A stretch of 64,000 bases of DNA from Leptodesmis sichuanensis A121. Lineage in GTDB: Bacteria > Cyanobacteriota > Cyanobacteriia > Leptolyngbyales > Leptolyngbyaceae. Both the position numbers and the translations under genes were made by a program. This document shows, in pieces, positions 51,775 to 62,200 of this stretch (the stretch's first letter is position 1; every line of letters starts with the position of its first letter). The stretch is from positions 1,364,001-1,428,000 of the forward strand of contig NZ_CP075171.1 in NCBI RefSeq assembly GCF_021379005.1. Direction: 5' to 3'. The notes under the pieces were generated by a model that had not been told where the DNA came from, ran no database searches, and worked only from the letters and a program-made list of their open reading frames with translations.

Positions 51775-52767
51775 ATGCGATCGCTCTATATTTCTCAACA
51801 GGGCTGTTACCTGTCTCTGCAGCAGGAACAGATTTTGATTAAGCAGGGCCAAACTGTTCTCGATCAAGTCCAACTGCCGTTGTTGGAGCAGATCCTGATT
51901 TTTGGCAAATCTCAAGTCACAACTCAGGTGATTCGGGAATGCCTGCGGCGAGAGATTCCAATTGCCTATCTGTCTCGCATGGGCTACTGCTATGGCAGAA
52001 TCTTGCCCATCTCACGGGGCTATCGGTCGCTCTCCCGCTATCAGCAACAATTACTGAACACCGATCGCCTGATCGTAGCCCGAACGATTGTCCAGGCCAA
52101 GTTGAGGAACAGTCGGGTGATCTTGCAGCGCCAGCAACGCCGCCGCCCCTCGGAGGTGATCGCGCAATCGATACAAAGCCTCAGCTATTTAACAGAGCAG
52201 GCGGCTCAGACCGAAAGCATCGATCGCCTCATGGGCTTGGAAGGGGCAGCGGCAGCCAGCTATTTCAATGCCCTGGGAGAGTGTTTCACAGGGGATGGAT
52301 TTGTGTTTGTGGCACGCTCTCGACGGCCTCCAGGCAATCCAGTCAATGCCCTGCTCAGTTTTGGCTACCAGGTGCTCTGGAACCATTTGCTGAGTTTGAT
52401 TGAGTTACAGGGGTTAGATCCCTATCATGCCTGTTTACATCAGGGCACAGAACGCCATGCGGCCTTAGCCTCAGACTTGGTGGAAGAGTTCCGCGCCCCG
52501 ATGATTGATTCTCTGGTGTTGTATCTGGTCAATCGGGGGGTGGTGAATGCAGACCAGGATTTTACCTATCACGATGGTGGGTGTTACTTAAATGATGCAG
52601 GCCGCAAGAAATTTTTACGTGCGTTTTTGCAGCGGATGGAGGAAACACTAAACGTTGAGGGTGATCAGGCCCAGCCCCGGTGGGATACCCTGAATCAACA
52701 GGTCAAACTCTATAAACAATTTGTCTACAATCCCGTGCAAGGCTACACTCCTTACCTGATTCGCTAA
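51775..52767 (+). CDS. cas1: Cas1 integrase
   Basis: The CRISPR adaptation integrase, 330 residues from the ATG at 51775. Metal-binding catalytic residues are visible as Glu156 in LMGLEGAAAA, His222 in YHACLHQG and Glu237 in SDLVEEFRAP. It is a stand-alone Cas1 without a reverse-transcriptase or Cas6 fusion, unlike many type III Cas1 proteins in cyanobacteria. It forms a unit with csx18-like and cas2 genes immediately before the array, so adaptation looks intact. The recent-looking array changes at the far end do not bear directly on Cas1 activity. Confidence 0.97.
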   Translation: MRSLYISQQGCYLSLQQEQILIKQGQTVLDQVQLPLLEQILIFGKSQVTTQVIRECLRREIPIAYLSRMGYCYGRILPISRGYRSLSRYQQQLLNTDRLIVARTIVQAKLRNSRVILQRQQRRRPSEVIAQSIQSLSYLTEQAAQTESIDRLMGLEGAAAASYFNALGECFTGDGFVFVARSRRPPGNPVNALLSFGYQVLWNHLLSLIELQGLDPYHACLHQGTERHAALASDLVEEFRAPMIDSLVLYLVNRGVVNADQDFTYHDGGCYLNDAGRKKFLRAFLQRMEETLNVEGDQAQPRWDTLNQQVKLYKQFVYNPVQGYTPYLIR

Positions 52768-52778
52768 CAACCGTTGCC

Positions 52779-53057
52779 ATGCTGCTCTATATTGTCACCT
52801 ACGATATTCCCTGCGATAAGCGCCGCAAGAAGGTGTCAGATTTGCTGGAGGGCTATGGGCGGCGGGTGCAGTATTCGGTGTTTGAGTGTGTGTTGACCAC
52901 CGGTAAGTATGATGAATTGCAGCGTCGATTGAAGCAGCGGATCAAGCTGCAAGAGGATAGTGTGAGGTTTTACCCGCTCTCAGGCCATACGCTGGCCCAG
53001 GTGGAAGTCTGGGGCGGAGAACCCGTGACTCAGATGCCGGGTTCGGTAATTGTCTAA
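52779..53057 (+). CDS. cas2: Cas2
   Basis: A 92-residue ferredoxin-fold subunit of the Cas1-Cas2 integrase. It begins MLLYIVTYDIPCDKRRKKVSDLL, with the beta-1 Asp (TYDIPCDKRR) typical of Cas2, and has VQYSVFECVLTTGKYDELQRRL. It is 11 bases after cas1 and directly before the CRISPR leader. Length is normal for the family. Confidence 0.97.
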   Translation: MLLYIVTYDIPCDKRRKKVSDLLEGYGRRVQYSVFECVLTTGKYDELQRRLKQRIKLQEDSVRFYPLSGHTLAQVEVWGGEPVTQMPGSVIV

Positions 53058-53244
53058 GCGGTTAGCGAGGGATGAGCAAAATGGCTGGACAGCGGATAAT
53101 CTGGATGAAACCCTCGATATGTTGCTATGAAAGCGTTTGGGCATCTTTTTGCACTATCAAGTTGCAGGGTTCCGGGGATGAAATTCTGAACCCTCGCAAA
53201 TGCCGTCTGGACTACCCAGGAAATATAGGTTTCAATAAGGGTAG
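53058..53244 (+). promoter_or_regulatory. CRISPR leader
   Basis: A 187-base non-coding stretch between cas2 and the first repeat. It holds an inverted repeat, TTGCAGGGTTC (53162-53172) and GAACCCTCGCAA (53188-53199, one bulged C), and a second pair CTACCC (53212-53217) and GGGTAG (53239-53244) ending exactly at the first repeat. These may mark leader-end binding sites for adaptation; the promoter of the array must lie here or upstream. Direction is plus, away from cas2. Confidence 0.8.
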
Positions 53245-56200
53245 GTCCCCACTCGCTGGGGAAACCAATTGAATGGAAACGAGGACGTAACCTTGTGCCA
53301 TTGCGTACCGCAGTTCTGCTTGCAGGGTCCCCACTCGCTGGGGAAACCAATTGAATGGAAACCATACTCTAGCGCTTCTACCGTCCAGTAGTCTTCTTCG
53401 TCCCCACTCGCTGGGGAAACCAATTGAATGGAAACGCGACCACCTCATTCTGAAGGTTGTGCATTGGAAAAGGTCCCCACTCGCTGGGGAAACCAATTGA
53501 ATGGAAACTCTTCACCTAACGGGTAGGAAAGCTGCTTGGTCATAAAAGGTCCCCACTCGCTGGGGAAACCAATTGAATGGAAACGTGACAATGGTGTGAA
53601 AAACACACAACACCGGGGGTCCCCACTCGCTGGGGAAACCAATTGAATGGAAACACACGCTAGAGAGAACCCGTCGGGGCCACTAGAGAGAACGTCCCCA
53701 CTCGCTGGGGAAACCAATTGAATGGAAACACATTATTGTCACACCATTGTCACACTATCTTCATGTCCCCACTCGCTGGGGAAACCAATTGAATGGAAAC
53801 TTCTAGTAATATTCTAGTAATATTCTAGTAATTTCTAGTCCCCACTCGCTGGGGAAACCAATTGAATGGAAACAGACTTGAGTGAGTACAAATGCCTACT
53901 TACTTGGGAGGTCCCCACTCGCTGGGGAAACCAATTGAATGGAAACATACACAGGTCGTCCAGACAAGTTGCAGCATTCTATTGTCCCCACTCGCTGGGG
54001 AAACCAATTGAATGGAAACCCCTATTGTTAGCGCTCCAAATATTTGTTTAACTTTCACATTACCTGTCCCCACTCGCTGGGGAAACCAATTGAATGGAAA
54101 CAGTAGTCTTCTTCCAGGTGCATAGTTGTATGCATAGTTGTGTCCCCACTCGCTGGGGAAACCAATTGAATGGAAACACAAGCATCCATAATTCAATATC
54201 CTATAACTCTGTTCTGTGTCCCCACTCGCTGGGGAAACCAATTGAATGGAAACTTTTTCAACTTCTCGCCAAAAAGCTTTAAGTATTCTATCAATGTCCC
54301 CACTCGCTGGGGAAACCAATTGAATGGAAACTTCACTATGATTAGCTACACTATCAAGATCAAATCGTTGTCCCCACTCGCTGGGGAAACCAATTGAATG
54401 GAAACATTCACGTATACAGAATTACTGGTGCGTAAATCTGTCTTGCCGTCCCCACTCGCTGGGGAAACCAATTGAATGGAAACTTGCCTCAAATAAAAAT
54501 ACTACGTCTGTTATGCAGGATATTAGTCCCCACTCGCTGGGGAAACCAATTGAATGGAAACCACTGTTCAACATTCGGTCTATGGAAAACGTTCCGAGAA
54601 GGTCCCCACTCGCTGGGGAAACCAATTGAATGGAAACGCTGGCTGTACCACAGTTTGCACTCGCCTGGTAACTCGTCCCCACTCGCTGGGGAAACCAATT
54701 GAATGGAAACAATGTTCGTCTGCTTACGGTGTCTTTGTACCAGTAGAGTCCCCACTCGCTGGGGAAACCAATTGAATGGAAACCGATCTGAAAAATTAAT
54801 AACTAGACTGGTTTCTTCATGTCCCCACTCGCTGGGGAAACCAATTGAATGGAAACTTGTTTAGTACTTGTAGCGGCACCCGTTGGTAAAGAGTCCCCAC
54901 TCGCTGGGGAAACCAATTGAATGGAAACCAAGTTTAAGGCCAACCTTAAAGCGGTTTTTATGTCTTCCCGTCCCCACTCGCTGGGGAAACCAATTGAATG
55001 GAAACAGCACGGTGCCGGCACCTCACCTGGTGGTATATAGGGTACTACCACCTGTCCCCACTCGCTGGGGAAACCAATTGAATGGAAACGAGCCTTATTC
55101 AGAGCCTCTTTCCGCAAAGAGAGTGAAGTCCCCACTCGCTGGGGAAACCAATTGAATGGAAACCACCCTCTAAATCCGCTTTATAAAAATTTGCAAAGTC
55201 TAACGTCCCCACTCGCTGGGGAAACCAATTGAATGGAAACTTTTCATTTACCTAACTCCTTGTTTTCTAGCTATTTAAGGTCCCCACTCGCTGGGGAAAC
55301 CAATTGAATGGAAACGGAGGTAAAACCACTTTGGTGAATAACCTGGTGCTCAACGCGTCCCCACTCGCTGGGGAAACCAATTGAATGGAAACCGCTGTTT
55401 ATCGAACCCTCTGGCTCGAATACGAGAAGAGGAGGTCCCCACTCGCTGGGGAAACCAATTGAATGGAAACGTTCCGAGAACGGTGTAGGCTTTCCCTTCT
55501 TTTGCCTCACGTCCCCACTCGCTGGGGAAACCAATTGAATGGAAACCATCTGTCTTATGCAGTACATAAACACACTGCAAGACAGAAAGTCCCCACTCGC
55601 TGGGGAAACCAATTGAATGGAAACTTGGGAGGGCTACTCTTTCATTTGTGACACCTAAAGCACAGGCGGTCCCCACTCGCTGGGGAAACCAATTGAATGG
55701 AAACAACTGTTAAGCAACCCTTGACAAACTGTAGGCATAGCGTCCCCACTCGCTGGGGAAACCAATTGAATGGAAACTCTTGAGGTTACAGAACGAGTAC
55801 TCTGCTTTTGCCTGTCCCCACTCGCTGGGGAAACCAATTGAATGGAAACAAGAGGAAGATGATGACTTGGGACTTAAACCCGACAAAGTCCCCACTCGCT
55901 GGGGAAACCAATTGAATGGAAACCAGTAGTGTGTAAAACGGCAATAACGTCCATAAGCCACGTCCCCACTCGCTGGGGAAACCAATTGAATGGAAACTTC
56001 TGTGAGAGCAAGGAACTTGTGTACACGAGAGAGGAAAGTCCCCACTCGCTGGGGAAACCAATTGAATGGAAACTTGACTCGTGGGTCTATATTTTGGAGG
56101 TTGACGGAATTGGAGGAGTCCCCACTCGCTGGGGAAACCAATTGAATGGAAACACCCAGTATAGGTGGGATGCACTCTTCTTGCGCACTTAGTGTCCCCA

Positions 56201-59200
56201 CTCGCTGGGGAAACCAATTGAATGGAAACAGGAGAAGGAGCTTTCCAGTACGCTCCGAACGCCATCGCGAGGTCCCCACTCGCTGGGGAAACCAATTGAA
56301 TGGAAACAAACGTGATACCTTCAGCTTGCGCATCTCCTCAAGGGGTCCCCACTCGCTGGGGAAACCAATTGAATGGAAACTGCAAGTTGGATCAATCGCT
56401 GTGTCACTTTTCTTGTAAACGTCCCCACTCGCTGGGGAAACCAATTGAATGGAAACGGTATGAGCGAAATGAGTTTCAATCAGAGAATAAAGAAGATTGT
56501 CCCCACTCGCTGGGGAAACCAATTGAATGGAAACTCCCACGTGTTTGACACGGACAGTGCGCTTGCCATCGCACAGTCCCCACTCGCTGGGGAAACCAAT
56601 TGAATGGAAACGATAGCATTGTAAGCTTCCCAGACGGGATCGTTAATTCCAGGGACGTCCCCACTCGCTGGGGAAACCAATTGAATGGAAACTTTAACTG
56701 TGCGTTGTAGTCTGCGTAGTCCCTACTGGAGTTAATTTGGTCCCCACTCGCTGGGGAAACCAATTGAATGGAAACGCCCGGAAAGCTTGACTGAATCTCA
56801 AGTCGTCGTCAGCGTAATGTCCCCACTCGCTGGGGAAACCAATTGAATGGAAACCGTTTTGTAGTTGTTTGTAGGTCAACATATTTCCTCCAGCAGAGGT
56901 CCCCACTCGCTGGGGAAACCAATTGAATGGAAACATCTAGTTGAAGCTGTCCCATTCAAGGGCAAAAAACTCGTCCCCACTCGCTGGGGAAACCAATTGA
57001 ATGGAAACATGATAAAAAAAGAAGCTGAAATTATAACAATTCAACGGGTCCCCACTCGCTGGGGAAACCAATTGAATGGAAACCTCATTTGGTCACAAAT
57101 ATTTGACTCCTGCACAGCGTGTCCCCACTCGCTGGGGAAACCAATTGAATGGAAACTTGCTCGGTTGTGAACCAAACCCCGAAACCAAACGTACTAAGGC
57201 AAGTCCCCACTCGCTGGGGAAACCAATTGAATGGAAACGCGAACCTGCGATTATCGGAGGACAGTGCGCTAATCTTCCGGTCCCCACTCGCTGGGGAAAC
57301 CAATTGAATGGAAACGATTCAGCAATTGCTTACGACATGGACAACGAGGTCGTGAGTCCCCACTCGCTGGGGAAACCAATTGAATGGAAACTCGACTAAC
57401 AGACATCGCTAAAATTGGAGTAAAGAAGTGTCCCCACTCGCTGGGGAAACCAATTGAATGGAAACTTTACAGCTTTGCCGTTTCCGGCTTTATTAACTCC
57501 TCCGGGTCCCCACTCGCTGGGGAAACCAATTGAATGGAAACGAACAGGATCAAATGGCGGATTTTGGCCCGCGCAAAGTCCCCACTCGCTGGGGAAACCA
57601 ATTGAATGGAAACTAGCAATCAAAACGAAGAACAAGGAACACACGCCTGACTTAGTCCCCACTCGCTGGGGAAACCAATTGAATGGAAACGGGAAATATA
57701 CACAAAAGTTACGTTAAGTTATGTCTCGTGTCCCCACTCGCTGGGGAAACCAATTGAATGGAAACGTCTTGCTTTGCAGCGACAACAAAGCGCTGACGGT
57801 AGTCCCCACTCGCTGGGGAAACCAATTGAATGGAAACTACCAGTAGTAGAGCCTGGTAAATTCCGTCTTGCCTTTGTTTGTCCCCACTCGCTGGGGAAAC
57901 CAATTGAATGGAAACCTACCCAAGTACCGCTGTGGAAGTGAAAGTGGGGGAAGTGTCCCCACTCGCTGGGGAAACCAATTGAATGGAAACTAGAAAAGAG
58001 TTCTGCACAGTCTCATCCGTTTTTAACTCGTCCCCACTCGCTGGGGAAACCAATTGAATGGAAACCGTGATCTGGTTGAAGGCGAACGATACCCCGGTAA
58101 TAGCCGTCCCCACTCGCTGGGGAAACCAGTTGAATGGAAACGACACCCCAGGAGAGTAGTCGAATACTGTCTCTGAGCCGTCCCCACTCGCTGGGGAAAC
58201 CAATTGAATGGAAACTCTCTAGGCGCTGCTGCCCCTGTTGATTGGCTAAGGCGTCCCCACTCGCTGGGGAAACCAATTGAATGGAAACCTAAAACAGCAG
58301 TTAAATCCATATCAACCTCGAATTTGTTTCAAGTCCCCACTCGCTGGGGAAACCAATTGAATGGAAACAGCACAGAGGAGGACCAGTGGCTACATTAAAC
58401 TACGATCGCGTCCCCACTCGCTGGGGAAACCAATTGAATGGAAACATTCGTTGCTATCGAACTCACGATAGCGTCCTTTTAGTAACTGGTCCCCACTCGC
58501 TGGGGAAACCAATTGAATGGAAACCTGTGCGGTGGTATGACACCGCGCGGGCAGACATAGCGTCCCCACTCGCTGGGGAAACCAATTGAATGGAAACTTT
58601 GCAGTTCTCTGTACAACATACTTCCTCCGGCAGAGTCCCCACTCGCTGGGGAAACCAATTGAATGGAAACCACCAGAGCAACGAGAAGGCCCCTAGAAGG
58701 CACGATGTCCCCACTCGCTGGGGAAACCAATTGAATGGAAACTACTTAGAGCACTAGAGCAAAGGGGAAAAATGGCTTTGGTCCCCACTCGCTGGGGAAA
58801 CCAATTGAATGGAAACTGGACGAAGTGGACGAAGCTGTCCAGTTACCAGAGCGTACTTGAGTCGTCCCCACTCGCTGGGGAAACCAATTGAATGGAAACA
58901 GTGTTGCAATAGCACCCTACCAGCACATACCCTCGTAAAGTCCCCACTCGCTGGGGAAACCAATTGAATGGAAACTTGAGTCCTACCGACTAGAGCGGTG
59001 GTACAGAGACCACAAGTCCCCACTCGCTGGGGAAACCAATTGAATGGAAACTTTGCTTAAGCTTCACCTTTCACCTCCTTTACTGTTAGTGTCCCCACTC
59101 GCTGGGGAAACCAATTGAATGGAAACTGTAAAACACGACAATCGCAAGGTGTCAGGCAAGTCCCCACTCGCTGGGGAAACCAATTGAATGGAAACCCGTC

Positions 59201-62200
59201 CAGCAGATATAGCAACTCTATTCTCGTAAAAGACTTGTCCCCACTCGCTGGGGAAACCAATTGAATGGAAACGTTGTTCAAGTCGATAGCCAGTGGAGCA
59301 CAAAGTCGGTCGCGGGTCCCCACTCGCTGGGGAAACCAATTGAATGGAAACAACATCGTTGTTCATCGAAATGTCATCAAAGATGTTGAGTCCCCACTCG
59401 CTGGGGAAACCAATTGAATGGAAACTTAATAGCTAACCAGAGTATAGCTTGAACTTGATTAGGGATGTCCCCACTCGCTGGGGAAACCAATTGAATGGAA
59501 ACAGGTCGCGGCTAAACTGAACCGCAAATCTGGCCCGGTCCCCACTCGCTGGGGAAACCAATTGAATGGAAACTTTAGAGAAGTATGGGAAGCGTATCTA
59601 ACTTCTCCTGTCCCCACTCGCTGGGGAAACCAATTGAATGGAAACTTTAATATCAAGCTCGTCAAGTTCAAGATTATTATAAGCTGTCCCCACTCGCTGG
59701 GGAAACCAATTGAATGGAAACAAGGTATTAAAGATTGAAGGTATTATTGGTAAACCTACCGTCCCCACTCGCTGGGGAAACCAATTGAATGGAAACATAC
59801 GCAGGGTAAGGGCTTTGTTAGGTGCCCTTTCTTATCTCGTCCCCACTCGCTGGGGAAACCAATTGAATGGAAACTCAGATACCATAGCTCACCTTCTTTT
59901 ACTTGTTCAGATGTGTCCCCACTCGCTGGGGAAACCAATTGAATGGAAACAGCAGGTAAGGTACGTTCATGGGGCTTTAGCTGGCCTGTAGAGTCCCCAC
60001 TCGCTGGGGAAACCAATTGAATGGAAACCATACCTAAGCTTATCATGGATAAAACAAAGTAGCAAAGGGTCCCCACTCGCTGGGGAAACCAATTGAATGG
60101 AAACGCTTTTAATAACAATTACGTAGAAGCGCAAAAGGCGTCCCCACTCGCTGGGGAAACCAATTGAATGGAAACCCACCTGAAAAATATGGAGCAAAAT
60201 ATGATCTACCTGGTCCCCACTCGCTGGGGAAACCAATTGAATGGAAACATAGGGTTGTAGGGGATATCCCATATCGATATCCCCGCCACGACTGTCCCGA
60301 CTTTCAGCGCAGGTAAGGTCCCCACTCGCTGGGGAAACCAATTGAATGGAAACGGTGTGTAACGATGGGTGAGAAGCGCTTCTAGTTCCCGTCCCCACTC
60401 GCTGGGGAAACCAATTGAATGGAAACTGCAGCGGCTTTGTCGAACTTGCTCTCGGAAAGGAGTCCCCACTCGCTGGGGAAACCAATTGAATGGAAACGCG
60501 TGGAACGACTTAACCAAGCCGATCAAGAAGTCGGCAAGTCCCCACTCGCTGGGGAAACCAATTGAATGGAAACCCCGCTGTTTCTGCCGTTGGGCAATTT
60601 TGTCCTCAGTATGTCCCCACTCGCTGGGGAAACCAATTGAATGGAAACCAAACTTGTCTCAAAACTTGCAACGATGCACTCTGTTAGAATCGTCCCCACT
60701 CGCTGGGGAAACCAATTGAATGGAAACCTACCGTCGTCAGTTGCGATGCAAAACACACCTGCGCGATGTCCCCACTCGCTGGGGAAACCAATTGAATGGA
60801 AACCTTAGTGGACTGGAGCGGGTTGTCGCCCTTTGGAATGTTGTAGTCCCCACTCGCTGGGGAAACCAATTGAATGGAAACTTTAACTGACTCCCCTGGA
60901 TTAGCTGGGGAATGTCACCAAGTCCCCACTCGCTGGGGAAACCAATTGAATGGAAACGAAACCTCTAAGCCTGTAGGCGGCAAATCTTCCAGAATGCCAT
61001 GTCCCGTCCCCACTCGCTGGGGAAACCAATTGAATGGAAACGCTTTGAATTGAGTTGATACCTAATGATGATTTCACCGCGTCCCCACTCGCTGGGGAAA
61101 CCAATTGAATGGAAACTCTATCACTGATTTGTTGACACTCCCACGGCCTCCGTCTAAGCTAGTCCCCACTCGCTGGGGAAACCAATTGAATGGAAACAAC
61201 TCGTTTGACCCCAACACTACGACCCCTACGGCCTTGTCCCCACTCGCTGGGGAAACCAATTGAATGGAAACGTGCTACATATTCTCGTTGCCTATCTTCC
61301 AGTGGACGTTGTCCCCACTCGCTGGGGAAACCAATTGAATGGAAACACTCAACTCAGGTGGCTGTGATTGAGTCCGATAAATGGTAGTCCCCACTCGCTG
61401 GGGAAACCAATTGAATGGAAACTTCAATACCACCGGATCACCGTCAAAATGATGGAAGAGTCGAGTCCCCACTCGCTGGGGAAACCAATTGAATGGAAAC
61501 TGCTCGGTGCCAAACATCGCCAGCAGTGTATCTCTGTCCCCACTCGCTGGGGAAACCAATTGAATGGAAACTGCAATACAGAACACCCCAGCACGGTCGC
61601 AGACTTTCTTGTCTAGTCCCCACTCGCTGGGGAAACCAATTGAATGGAAACAGGGGAGGCTTAAAGACTATGGTAAGGGGCAGGACAGTCCCCACTCGCT
61701 GGGGAAACCAATTGAATGGAAACCCCAGAGTTGTGGCAATACATAAACCAGTTTCGGTATTGGTCCCCACTCGCTGGGGAAACCAATTGAATGGAAACGT
61801 GTCATTACTCGGTGACGACTCTGCTGTAGAGAAGGTGTCCCCACTCGCTGGGGAAACCAATTGAATGGAAACTTGGGTACTTATGGTGTCGCGCCGATGG
61901 CTATTTATTTTTCAAGTCCCCACTCGCTGGGGAAACCAATTGAATGGAAACGCTAATGCTGTCCTGTAGTAGCTTCTTGTCAATACGTCCCCACTCGCTG
62001 GGGAAACCAATTGAATGGAAACTTTAATTTGCAGTTGCAAACAAAACCTAATTCTCTGGCGTCCCCACTCGCTGGGGAAACCAATTGAATGGAAACGCCT
62101 CTGAGACCATCTCTACAGCAGAGTCGTCACCGAGGTCCCCACTCGCTGGGGAAACCAATTGAATGGAAACGACCCCTCCTAAGGGGTCTTTAGTTTCGTA

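Noticed and set aside
53363-54141. Spacers 53363-53399 and 54102-54141 share AGTAGTCTTCTTC end to start
   Set aside because: A 13-base match among about 141 spacers is close to what chance could give; overlap of protospacers is possible but not shown.
54554-55510. Shared GTTCCGAGAA in two spacers
   Set aside because: Only about ten bases, expected by chance in a set of this size.
60290-60317. Degenerate repeat start (GTCCCGACT) inside the 69-base spacer
   Set aside because: Similarity to the repeat ends after nine bases, so a decayed repeat cannot be supported.
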